Shown here one piece after another: positions 36,901 through 48,449 of a DNA stretch of 64,000 nt; position 1 is the stretch's first letter, and each line of letters begins with the position of its first letter. Source of the stretch: Vitis vinifera (taxonomy: Eukaryota > Streptophyta > Magnoliopsida > Vitales > Vitaceae); assembly GCF_030704535.1 (NCBI RefSeq), contig NC_081808.1, positions 22,013,501 to 22,077,500 of the forward strand, written 5' to 3'. Under the pieces are notes generated by a model, which was given only the letters and a program-made list of their open reading frames with translations, made no database searches and had not been told where the DNA came from. The position numbers and the translations under genes are program-made.

Positions 36901-38190
36901 CAAGACAGCCACCCTACAAAAATGCCGGTCAGTAGGAGGAACCTAATACAGCCAAAGTATAAAAGCATGGAAGCCTCGGGTCTTGCGCAAGGTCATATGA
37001 AAAACTTTGAAGCCCAACAGCAGAGGAGCCACTGCTGAGATTCTAACAGCAGTACAGCAATGACAAAGTGGGAAAAACCTGTGATAACCCATCATAGTAT
37101 CATGGATACAGAAGGAAATAAAATATAACATTTGTATGTCTAAATAATTTAATCTGACAATAAGGAACAGGAAAAGGGATAGTGTGATTGAAGAGTGGGG
37201 TGAGGATAATCAATTGATAGCTGCACTATCAAATAATGGAACTGATACAGTAAGTAGCTCAGTTTGGGTTCTTGGATTTTTCATTTTTCCTTTTTCTCTT
37301 TTGAACATGTTTATTTGTTTGAATATTAATCATCAGAGGATGCTACATGATACCATAAAATTCCCATGAATTCCATGTATGACTCCATGATCTCGTAAAA
37401 TTCCCATGATATTCCACATATGACTACAAAATTTGTCGGCGCATTATTTCTATCTATCATCCCTTCATCCATTTCAAGATGAATGAAAAAATTGGTTCAA
37501 TGCACCAAATTGTGTGTGCACCTAGAAATATGTGTATGCAACTGAAAAATAACAAGCACCTCTCTGAACAATATCAACAAAACTAAAAAGAACTACAGAA
37601 TCATCAGGCTCAAGGTGTGTTATGAAGAACCTATAGAAGCCCATGTGAGTATTTTGTCCTTAAGTGGTTTAGTGGCAATATAGAAGTACTAATATTCCTG
37701 ATATTGAAATCAAACAAAGTTTATAATTCCCTTGGTCATGCATATTCCTTAAGAAATAAGTCTTAAACAGTGCGTGATGGAATTCACTAAGTAGAACAAA
37801 AGCAATCAAACAGTATTTCTGTCATCAAACCAAACCCTCATCCTGAAGTATCTTCGATCATATATGTGATAGGACAGTGATAATGACAAAAAGAGTATTT
37901 TCTCAAGAACTTTGTAAAATTGTTCTCATAGGGGCACAACCTAACTATTTGCCAACTTCATTTTATGTCACTAGATCCTGGCATACTTGCAACTCTATGT
38001 AGCCTTACAACCTAGAATTAATCTTCTCAAGAACTTTGTAAAATTGTCCCATGTAAGTAAACAAAATGTCCCTGTGGAGAATGTATATAGATACCAGCTA
38101 ATAGGTGATGAAACAACTATAACTGATAGCATTAACACATGCAATGTTTATAATCTCCCAAGGTATAGGATAGTACCTTTCACAACTAGT
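36901..38190. other. Intergenic DNA downstream of the P4H gene
   Basis: No gene is recognised. Short internal duplications are present: a roughly 50-bp repeat around 37340-37425 (CATGATxxCxTAAAATTCCCATGA) and a 24-bp phrase TTCTCAAGAACTTTGTAAAA at 37901 and 38025. The right end must hold the P4H 3' UTR. Confidence 0.45.
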
Positions 38191-41100
38191 TTAAATCTTG
38201 TACTCATTGACGCGAATCCATTTAGTTGATGACCACTTGTTTCCTTTAATCACAGGGCAACCACCTGGAAGAAGACGAAAGAAGAAGTGAACTATTAAAA
38301 TTTTTGAATGAAAAACTCGTGGACAAGAACAATAAACTTATGAAGATGATTTTGCCAGGATTCAGGAAAATATAGAGGTAATTAAGAACACAGGAATGGG
38401 GTTGGGGTGGGTGATGTATTCTAATGAATGTGTAAATGCATGATTATTACTGATGCATGAACTACTGCCTTTTACAGTGAAAATATCTATTAACTAACCA
38501 TGCAAACTTGAGGGATCAAGAGAAGCATCAGGCTTCATGCTCCAGAAAAGCAATGCATCACCCATCTTTGGTTTAACAGAAAGTCCCTCTTTTCCACATT
38601 CAGATAACTCATTCCACCAAGGCACTGAACTGAAGTTCCCTTTGGCAGCAGGGAATACTGTTTCACCCCCTTCTTCAACATCAGAGCTGTACAAATAGTG
38701 AATGAGGAAGAAAAAAAAAAATTAAAAACAACCAAAAGGATTAAAAAAAAAAAAAAAAAAAAATTGAAAGAAAGAAAAAGAAAAAAAGAAAGAAATATGA
38801 ATGTGGGACTAACTCAAAAAAAGTGGTGTATCATTTTTCTATTTTTTTGTATCATGTATTGTATCATATTGTGTATCATAAATTTTTTATAAAATGAAAA
38901 ATTAAATAGAAAAAATACACATACATGTACATATATATTGTAAACATGAAATATGGAATAACATATAACCAATTTTATGAAAGATAGTAAGATTTAAAGA
39001 TTTTAAACCATATCATATCTTTTGATAAAATTGAATACTAGAGTTTTAAAAAGTTCAATTAACAAAATATGAGTTTAACATATAGGTTCATCTTAAAATT
39101 CACAAAAATAAACTTCTAAAATTTTTAAATATAATTTGTAGTTTTAAATTTTACTAAGCATGACTTATATGTGTTGTTGATATATATGTTTTTATATGTT
39201 ATCTCCAAAGTTTCAACTTTTCAAATTCCCAAAACAAATATATTAAGTAAAAGTTTTTATTCATTAATTACCATCATTTTCAGTGTCAAAATTCAAATGA
39301 ATCAAATATAAATTCTCCAATATTCATCATAAGAATAAATTAACTTCTAACATCATCTTTGATAGCAAGAATGTAACCTATCATATGGAATTATTTTACC
39401 TCTTTTTGCCATTTATTATCAATTTCCAACCTTGCTATACATTTTAAACAATTAATATAATGATTCTTCTAAGAAAAAAATTTGTGATTTTAATTTTTAT
39501 TAAATATTATGAAAAATAGTTAAAGATGTATGTATCATTGCATCATTATATCTTGTATCATATCGTGTATTGTAAGATATACTTAAGATATGATATAGAT
39601 TGCCATATGTACTGATTTTCATAAAAATATATTGTATCATTGTATCATATCATATATATAAGTTTTTAACAACTAAGATAAGAATCAAAAGCATTTAGGA
39701 TATGGAAATTGATGATTTCACTTACAGGTACATAAGAACTGTAGCCATACGCTGTCCTCCATTCTTCGTGTTATAATCGTCAAGGAAGTAGTCATAGTGA
39801 GGCTCATATTTTTGTCCAACTTCATAGTGGAGAATTTGAAGTCCTTCACCATGCTCTGTAAATTGAAAGTAGGTTTAAATAACAGCTAATGCACTAAATT
39901 GCAATGCAAATACCTAAGGAAAATAAATATCCTAGAAATAAGCATGACCTGAAAATGAACCTCCAAATCTAAAGACCCACAAGAAAGAAATTTCTCAAAC
40001 TGCATACCTACGGGCAGGAAGGTGAAATCAGAAAGCCTTTTCTCAATGCCTCTAATAATTTTGTCCTGACCTCTAGTCAAAAATGTTCCAGAGCTTGTGC
40101 GGACCCTGCATGTGAAATGCATATCAAACATAATCATGTAAGGAGAGGGATTGAGAGGAAAGGCAAAGAGATTTCAGATTTAACTCTTCTTAAGACGAAG
40201 GAAATGCACACCTGCTATCTTTACTCTTGCCTGTTGAGCTATCAACTACAGTTGACTTTTGCATATGAGGCTTAGCAAGTTTGATTAGGTACTCGCATTC
40301 ATCCTTGGACTGCCAAAAAAGGTAACCAAATTCAGGATCTGGTGACTTTCAATGAAATCGAATGAGACTTTAATCCAATAAAGTATATGTTTAACAGGAT
40401 ATGTAAATCACTTATATCCAACCCTTTTCCAAGTCAGTCTTATACAATCAACACTAGCAGTAAGAAGATCTCTCTATTTCGCAAACAAATAGATTTTTAA
40501 TTATCAAAAAAAAAAGAAAAAAGGAAGAAGGGTAACCAGAAGAATTGAGTAGTGTTTCAGTAAGTCACTGAAAGAACAACACACAACAACGCTTCAAATA
40601 TATTCTCAAATCATGGATGGAAAATCCCAGAATAATATCATAAACCTTAAACTCCAATTTTGACAGCACTACTGTAATAAATTGTAATCAATAAACCTGT
40701 TGCTCCTGGCATCATTCCTTATATACATTCATGATTTTTACCTTAACAAAAAACCAAGATTTCACTAGTCAAGGTGAAAACCAGAATTTACTACTATTTC
40801 AATAAGATATTGTAAGAAGCAAAGCAAAAAGGAGACTCAAATAATTCACAAATCATGGGTGAAAAGTTCCAGAAGTAATATCAGCTAAGCACAAGAACGT
40901 AGTAGTGTTTCAGTGGGACATCATATGAACAAAGCATAAAAGAGATTCAAATATATTGATAAATCGTGATGGAGAACTCCCAAAGTAATATTAGAATTTT
41001 TGGGCCCAAGGACGTTCCTTGGATCCAGAGTTGTTCACAAGGTCACACCACTAATGTTCTAATTTGTATACAACTCACTGTTACTCCCGTCATTACTCCC

Positions 41101-41821
41101 ATCTAATGTGCAATGCTCTCTCTTTTTATCAGAATTTCCAGCATGTCTTTTGATTCTCTCTCTCCGATGGCATATTTGATGAGAATTTCCAGGTGACAAG
41201 GTGTACTGAAAAGAATTCCCAGCATGGGTATTTCACATTTTAAGGACGCTTTCACATAAATTGGATATAAATCAAGAAGTTAAAACACTAGGTAATCAGA
41301 AAGTCCTAGGCAATTGAACTTCACACATTCCGTTCTTAGTAGCTTGCATGAAAAAAAAAACGTCACGAGAGAAAAAACAAGAAAAAAAATGCAGAATGCT
41401 CGAATCAAATCCATAAGACCGAAAAAAGACACTCCCAAACTCACCAAGAAATTATGATAAACAAAAGCTCTGGGTTCCCATGAGATCACTTCACTCCATG
41501 GCTCCCCTTTCCCATCATTTCCATCACTTCTGCAACCGAAAACCTCAAATCAATCAGAAACATGACCAGATCACCACGAAATTCAATCACAAAATTGAAG
41601 CAAGATCCGATTCCATTCAACACTCACCTCTCCACTGTCCTGTGAACAATGGTACTGAGATCATTGGCTCGTGGAGAATCGCCGGAGTGGCTCGGAATCG
41701 AGAGGAGTCCGAGAGCAAGAAGAACGAGAACGACGAAGGAGAACATGAGAAGCATGGAAAGAACAACCGTGGAAGACGACGATTTCCGAGGTGGAAAACG
41801 CGGGTACCTGGGTTTCGCCAT
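38191..41821 (-). CDS. P4H: Prolyl 4-hydroxylase (Fe(II)/2-oxoglutarate dioxygenase), type II membrane protein
   Basis: Seven exons: 41821-41628, 41529-41445, 40309-40212, 40105-40008, 39855-39726, 38686-38499 and 38264-38191, summing to 867 nt (288 aa), phases consistent. It hydroxylates prolines of cell-wall glycoproteins (extensins, AGPs) in the ER/Golgi. Residues about 18-41 (VVLSMLLMFSFVVLVLLALGLL) form one membrane anchor after a basic cytosolic start, giving type II topology. The catalytic domain carries His178 and Asp180 (PHYDYF), the distal His264 (SSLHGGCPV) and the 2-oxoglutarate-binding Lys274 (KGNKWSS). Length and sequence closely resemble Arabidopsis P4H5-type proteins. The start is the ATG at 41821, which gives the family's MAK start. 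Intron 6 (1.0 kb) holds poly-A and repeated TGTATCAT-like DNA. No damage seen. Confidence 0.95.
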
Positions 41822-42650
41822 TGTCAAAAGAGGGACGAGGGATTGAAAACCCTAGAGCTGGATCTGAAAACACAATTTTTAATGGTGAAGAAGAGAAGAA
41901 GAGAAGAAGATCAGAAGCGATGGGAAATAGAAATAAGCAGAACGCGCTTTTACTGTTTTCCTTCTCAGACTCTCTCTCTCTCTCCCTCCCTCCTGGTGGC
42001 TTCTTTATTTGACAGAAACAATTTTAAATGCTTCTTTGTCTTCCTCACTGATGCCACGACTATCTTCAATTTATTTCCACATATTTGCATTTTCATCCTT
42101 CTACTTGCTTGTATTTCGAAAACCATCCCTAGATTCTATCCACTTAAGCGCAGGCACTGACGTGTTCAGTCGGTAAAAAAGCTGGAGCTTGGCATAGGCG
42201 GTACTGAGTCATGAGCCGATTCAAAAGAGATGACTTATTCTACGGAGAACTTGACCAAGTGAAGAAGAATGAAGTGTGAATGCCTCCACTGAAACTTCCT
42301 CTTTATCAATATAATATTAGGTTGGTGCGTAACGGAGAAGAAGTTCTAGAAAATGAAAATACAGGCACAGAAACAATATTTGACAGAAAATTAAAATTGA
42401 AATTTGCATGATCCAAATCTAAATGGAGGAATGAAGCCGTAGAAGTCAAATATCAACAACCAAGCTTGTTAGGATTAGTCGAGGCTTGTGGTCATTATCC
42501 TTGAAAGTGTTGAGAGTTGATTTTGATTTCCTTTTATTAGCTCTATTTAAACTCTAATGATGTAACAAACACTAGATCTTTTTTTTTTCTCTCTCTCTCT
42601 TTAAAGCTTTTTTGAATTTTTATATGGTATAATTTTATTGAAGAGAGTTT
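41822..42650. promoter_or_regulatory. Promoter and upstream spacer of the P4H gene
   Basis: CT-rich DNA near 41966-41995 lies upstream of the P4H start and is likely part of its leader or promoter. A long plus-strand frame at 41480-42160 crosses P4H exons 1 and 2 in antisense and is a shadow. No gene is seen between 42.16 and 42.65 kb. Confidence 0.4.
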
Positions 42651-42659
42651 AATCTCATA

Positions 42660-43345
42660 CGATGCTTTCATGTAAAAAAAAATTTCTTTTTTCATTGTGT
42701 CTAATTGTGGGACCTCACAACAGGTCTCGATATTATGTTTCATTCATTGATGACTATACTTATTATTGGATTTATTATGTTTCATTCATTGATGGCTATA
42801 CTTATTATTGGGTTTATATTATGAAATATCGTTTTGATTTCTTGAGTATTTATAATATCTTTCAAACCCATGTCAAAACTCAACATTTTGTTGTTGTCAA
42901 GTGTTTTAAGTGTGATTTGGGTGGAGAGTATACTTTCAATGCATTTTGTGAATTGCTTTTTTCACATGGAACTATGCACCACATATTTTGTATTGACACT
43001 TTAGAGCAAAATGGTGTCATTAGAAGGAAATATAGACACATTAGTAAAATAGTTCATTTTCTTTTATTGTCTGCATGTGTTCCAATTGAAGTATGGGGGA
43101 AAGTAATTTTTACTACAATTCACTTAATTAATAAAATCCCTTCATCTTTATACCTTTGATTTGTCATCGTTTGAAAAGTTGTATGCCTATGTTCTTGATT
43201 ACTATTCCATAAAGGTTTTTTGGTTGTATTTGTTTTGTTCTTCGTTCTCATGTAAAGCATAGTAAATTTTGTTCCCGTTTTGTGAGAGTTCTAGAAAACT
43301 TGTATAAAATTTTGTCGAAAGTGACCCCACTTCCACTCTCATATG
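42660..43345 (+). mobile_element. Ty1-copia fossil: integrase core fragment
   Basis: A plus-strand relic with integrase-like blocks: YVSFIDDYTYYWIYY, then a CDLGGEYTFNAF block and a LLSACVPIEVWG block, followed by decayed C-terminal integrase and linker sequence. Only this middle part of pol is recognisable. It is broken several times and appears old. It abuts another copia relic on the opposite strand. Confidence 0.75.
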
Positions 43346-45450
43346 GATAAATCTATCAAGTGTGTCCTAAAACTAAACACACTACCCATGAGAGATATGA
43401 TATTTCATTAAGAGTATATACTCACCCTCAACCATTGTAAAATACATATCATCCACATCATAAGGATAAAATTCTCATATATAAATAACTAATGGTGCAG
43501 GAAAGAATTAAAAAGTGACTTTTTATACCCATATAAACCTACTTCCTAGTATCTCCATTCATGTGGGTTGGATTGTCATCACTCATAACTTTATATTAGG
43601 TATAAGAGTTTCATCCTTCTTAATGTTTCTTCTGAAAACTTTCTATTGAGTGGTTTTGCCAACCGATCAACCAAATTCAACTCTAACTTCATAAAATCTA
43701 GAGATATGATATTTGTTTCAAGAAACTTTCAAATAATATTGTGTCTTAGGTGTATACACTTGTTCTTTTCTTTATATATCTTACTTTTAGGTTTGGTTAT
43801 TATAACTTAACTATCACAACACACAAATACGAACAATGTTAGTCTTGTCCATAAAAAGATATATGATAAGAGGTTTCTAAACTACTCACCTTCAAAACTT
43901 GTCTTCTTTAAGACAATAAACTCACCGTTCATAGTAAACCAAGTAATGTTAGTTTATTTAGTAGACTTTCAAGAAGCTGCATCTTCTCAAGGATAAAGAC
44001 ATATCCAATAGTGGATTTCCTCTCATCTAAATCTAAGATTCAATTAGCCCTCGTTATACACTTTCAATACGTAAGGAAATTCACTATAACAGATATTACA
44101 ATCATTAGTGCCTCCCAAGTACTTAACTATTTTGTAAATAATATTCAAGTGATCCTAGTTAGGACTCTGGTTGTACCAATTTAGTCTACCCACAACATGA
44201 GCAATGTCAAGTCTAGCATTATACATTAGGCTATCATGATCTAAATGTATTCTAGTTGGCTACACCATGTTCTTTATTTTTCTCTAACTAAAAGAGAGAA
44301 TTATGAAAGTTAATATTGGTTTACAATCATGCTGCTTAAACTTAAAATTTTCTCAACATAGTATTTTTGTGAGACTTTAAGCCTATTAAGCATTCTAATT
44401 ATTTTGATTCATAAAATCATTCAGACTTCTCTTATGTCTTTTATATTGTAGTTATACTTCAAAAATCTCTTAGTCTCACAAACAACTTTTAGGCTAGTCC
44501 CAAAAATTAGCATGTCATTTACATATAAGTATATGATGACAGGCTTAGTAGATGGGCTTAGTAGTCCTAGAGTCTATCATTGAATCCTTCACACTAATGA
44601 CCATTTTCATCTTAAAGGAAACCACTATATATCACATCAATCTTAGTTAAATTCAATTTGGGTTTTGGTTCCTCATTCCTCTTCCTCCTCTGTAAGCATT
44701 GTGTTCATAATGCTCAAGTTTTCCATATATAAATTCGTTTCCCCTTTTCTTAAATTTAGGGTTTTGGGACTTGTTCATAAAATTGAGGTTGAATTTCTTA
44801 TTTTTGGGTGCATGTTGCTCTTATTGTTCTTATTATTCTTATTACTCTTGCACTTGCCTTCTATTATGCTAGCTTTGGAAGTGAATTCCTTGGCTTTTCT
44901 AACCTTGTTTCAATTCTTGTTTTGTCCTTCATTCTTGTATGGATTATTGTGTCTTCTAGGGACATTGTTTCCCTCTTATGCCTCATACTATTTTTATAAT
45001 ATCTCTTAGACTCAAGCAAGGTCTCGATAGGATACCCAACAACAAAAGGTTTAAGTAGCTTAATGTATTCATTTTGTAGGTCATTAATTAAGGCATGACA
45101 TGTATGGATTTGAGATAATATATCTTTATCCTTGGTTATATAAAAAAAAATTATAAAATATTTTCAAATTCTGACATCCTCTAGAGCATATTTTTTAAAA
45201 TATTTTTCATATATTTTGTATTTTCTATAAAATGATAAACATCAAACAACTTATTTGACGGGATATTCAAAATTATATTATGAACTCGTTTATTCTTCTT
45301 TTCTAGTCAACATAATGTTAAAAGATTTCATTGGGTTTTGGTTGAGTCAAAATATGTCCTTGGACGGGGTTGTGTTTGACTACTTTTAAGAAAGTCACCA
45401 TCATTTCATATCAACTCTGAGATTGTTGAAAATTAGTTATTAAAAAACAT
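43346..45450 (-). mobile_element. Ty1-copia fossil in minus orientation: gag, RT and RNase H remnants
   Basis: Minus-strand translation gives a copia-type Gag relic at about 44650-45400 and, further along, reverse transcriptase C-terminal and RNase H remnants at about 43600-44560, including a degenerate DMLIFGTSLK-like block. The 5' end of the element lies near 45430, where a CAACA end and a degenerate primer-binding-like block occur. Protease and integrase are not recognised between them. It is broken many times and appears old. Confidence 0.65.
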
Positions 45451-46529
45451 TATTTAAACTAAATCAATCTTAATGAATACATGCATTCAATCACAAGAAT
45501 AAAAATGCAAGAAACCAAAATTAAAATAACTATAAAATCAAATATAATTAGGGAAACTTATTAATATTGATTAAAATTTGTAATAACTGCCCTTAAAATA
45601 AATATCACTCTTGATCGATATGGTAGGATTAAGAATGATGAATTACCTCTTAATTGAAATTGAGGAAAAGAAATAAAAGACTATGAGCTTCTTTGGGATC
45701 CATTTTTAAAAATAAAAAAAAAAAAATTTGAGAACTTATTATGAAAATATGATATTCCTCGATATTATATTTTAATTGTTTTCACTTATTTTTTAAGTTT
45801 TTTTTTAAATAATTGTACAAATATGAAAAATTGATTGAAAATAAAGTATTACAAATACAAGTTATTTTTAAGAAAATATTTGGAAACACATAAAATGAGT
45901 TGAGAATATTCTACGTTCTCAAATTGATTTTTGTTTCAAAAAACAGTAACAATTTTCAAAAACATTTCTCTAATATTTTCCATAACAATAGTTAGTTTAG
46001 GAACTCGAAATGTTCTCAATCTATTGTTTATATTTCTAAGTATTTTGTTAAAATAACTTTTATCTATAATACTTTATTTTCAATCATTCTTCAACTACTA
46101 TTTTTTAAAACAACCTCCAAAAAACCAAGAAAAAATAATTAAAATATGTTATAAAAATATACCTTATTTTTTGAATTAAAAAAAATAGTTTTTTCATTTT
46201 TAAGAATAATAAAACTATTTATAAACTCTTACTTATGCAGGCATAGGCTATCCAATCAAAGGGAAGATATGCCTAAGAGACTATATCAAATCATGGCTAC
46301 AATTTATTTATTTATTTAATCTAACAAATGTTGATATTTGCCTCAAATTGAAGTTAAGGGTAGAGGCAAGCAACTCAGACACACATTTCCCTATCCTGGG
46401 AATGGACCCTTAACTAAAGGAATACTTACAAATAACACTAGCAAGCTCTTTTCTCATCCAAGAAAACAACCTCAATACAACATACAAATCATGGGCAGCA
46501 ACTAAATCCATTGAAGCAGGTTGAATGAA
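45451..46529. other. AT-rich spacer with a MITE-like repeat
   Basis: No gene. A MITE-like repeat at about 45694-46170 shares the AAAAATTGATTGAAAATAAAG core and terminal TTTTTGAAAA-type blocks with the repeat in aconitase intron 6. The right end holds the 3' UTR of the next gene. Confidence 0.5.
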
Positions 46530-47867
46530 CTAAAATACGCCCAGATAGGTAGGCTGCGGGGGAGTGAGCTTATAAGAACAAACATTGGGAATGTAGCTGG
46601 ACCTTCTTCTTTTGGGTGTGTCCATGGAACCAATGGCTGGTTGGTTTAAATAGGCATACTTGCTCTTTGTCCACCTGCATTTTTTTCACGGAAATAACTG
46701 ATCAGTCAGTTTACAACTTCAAAAAAGGACAATTTCCCAAGTCCATATGCATGGAAGAATTCAACTGACCAGTCCTTTATTCCAACGCGTAATGCTTTGT
46801 CGTTCTCGGCCTGTTTGCTGTTGTCTTCGTTGTCAGCATCCTCTAGCGACTCCTCATACTGCTGGTACTCATCTTCCTGCACATTTGTGAAGGGGGTTCA
46901 CATATCAATTAGACTCTGTTCTGATATCATGTAAATGATTACCTTTAACATCCATTTCGAGTGATTTAGAACCGTTTGATAGTAATTCTAGAAAACACTT
47001 TTAGCCTAAAAACTATTTTTTTTAAAACAATTAAATGTTTGGTAAATTTTATGATAGGCTGTTTTAAAATTTTTAAAAATACTTATTGTAGTATTGAAAA
47101 ATCATTTATAGTGTTGAAAAACACTTTTAACTAATAATACTTTAACTAGGATCACTCCAAATAGAGCCGTAGGGGTGACATTGATTTTTAGAAGGATGGT
47201 GCCATAGAATTTTCTCTTGAAATGATACCAAATTAGAACAATAAAGAAGTGAAAATCAGAAAAACAGAGTAAGAGGTTGTTTCATTCCTTAAAATTTTGA
47301 CTTGAACCACTGATCATGGTCTTAATTCAGATTTAAGATAATAAAAAATGCCTAAAGAAGGTTTTATTGAGTTCTTTTGCTTTCCTCTGTTTTCATAACT
47401 GGTTTGGAGTTGCGGTCATCCAACACAAAAACTAATCAGGGTTAAGAGTTCTTAAAATGTTCAGAGTGAATAAAAATGTGTATTTCATATATCATATCTT
47501 AAGGTCTTACCGTGAGCTTCTGGGCCCTGATACGAGCTGCGGCCTTGAGGGCAGCAAGCAGGTGATCTTCTTCCTCCATCCGCTTCTGCCTCCAGAATTT
47601 GGCAATCTCTTGATTTGTCACACTCTCTGTAATCATTGGTTTTGTCGCAACCCAGAATCTTGGCAATGGTGGCGGCAGAGGTGGCGGTGGAGGACTGACC
47701 TGCTTCATCTTTGCAGGCCCGAGCTCAGCTTTCAGCTCCATTTGCTTCTCCTTTCCCTCAAATTCGAACACTTGGTCACTTGTTGGGTTTGCTACAAGTA
47801 GAAGTCTCAGATCACAAAATGATGAGAGAAAAACAGAGAAATTAAAGCCGTGGAGAGGCAGATCCAT
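46530..47867 (-). CDS. Small conserved plant protein of unknown function (202 aa)
   Basis: Three exons: 47867-47511, 46876-46770 and 46674-46530, 609 nt with consistent phases. Exon 3 has no own start and is found only by splicing: a Trp codon is split across intron 2, giving IKDWWTKSKYAYLNQPA, a block I associate with a conserved plant family of unknown function. The middle reads EIAKFWRQKRMEEEDHLLAALKA and then ARIRAQKLTEDEY, a charged helix. Before it lies a proline run (SPPPPPLPPPLP). An acidic stretch (EESLEDADNEDN) precedes the WW block. If intron 2 is retained, the reading ends at a TGA at 46706 instead. The start is uncertain: the first 45 residues look less conserved, and a later Met at MELKAELGP or MKQVSP could be the real start. 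No enzyme motif is seen. Confidence 0.75.
46965..47170. repeat. MITE-like repeat with imperfect terminal inverted repeats, in intron/leader context
   Basis: About 200 bp starting GAACCGTTTGATAGTAATTC and ending with the imperfect reverse complement (ATCACTCCAAATAGAGCC). It lies inside intron 1 of the small conserved gene. A related start occurs near 5706. Confidence 0.55.
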
Positions 47868-48449
47868 CACCAACAACTTCTCTCGGAGCTACTAATCCAA
47901 CCTAACTGTCAAGGAGGACTGAGGGTTTGGTCATGGATGCATAACCGATCAGATGGATTCTCTACTTTAATCAATCTAATTAAGGTAAATTAAGAAAAAT
48001 ATCAATATGCTGAGGACTTTGCATATAAGGGCGCAAAACACCAGGAAAAATTGACTGGTAGGTGGAAGCCTAACATTCCAAGTCAAGACTCAAGAGTGAG
48101 AGGTAGCTCGTGGATGTAGCTACCATCCTTCTTGAGAAACCCCTAGAAGATTAAAGCAGAAAAGATGAGATTGAAGCGGAAAAGTTCCCAAGTAATGGAC
48201 CGTTGCACACCATCTTCCTACCAAACATTTTTTGTCTCGCATGTGAATGAGATGCCCTGACCATTGCTCACCAATCTACCACCTAAAGAGCACCCAAGAA
48301 CACCCAATTATAGATTATGACATTGAATGGGACCAGATCCAAAGACGTCCAACTGATTTCATTTTCTACCAAACAGAGATTGTATGAGGAAAACCGACTA
48401 CACCAGGAAGGCATGATATCCAGAGCACATAACCATAACAAGTGCAGTA
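47868..48449. promoter_or_regulatory. Upstream region of the small conserved gene
   Basis: No coding signal. It should contain the promoter and leader of the minus-strand gene ending at 46530. No TATA box could be chosen with confidence. Confidence 0.35.

Noticed and set aside
41480-42160. 226-codon plus-strand frame
   Set aside because: It lies antisense over P4H exons 1 and 2 and their leader; its charged composition mirrors the real gene on the other strand.
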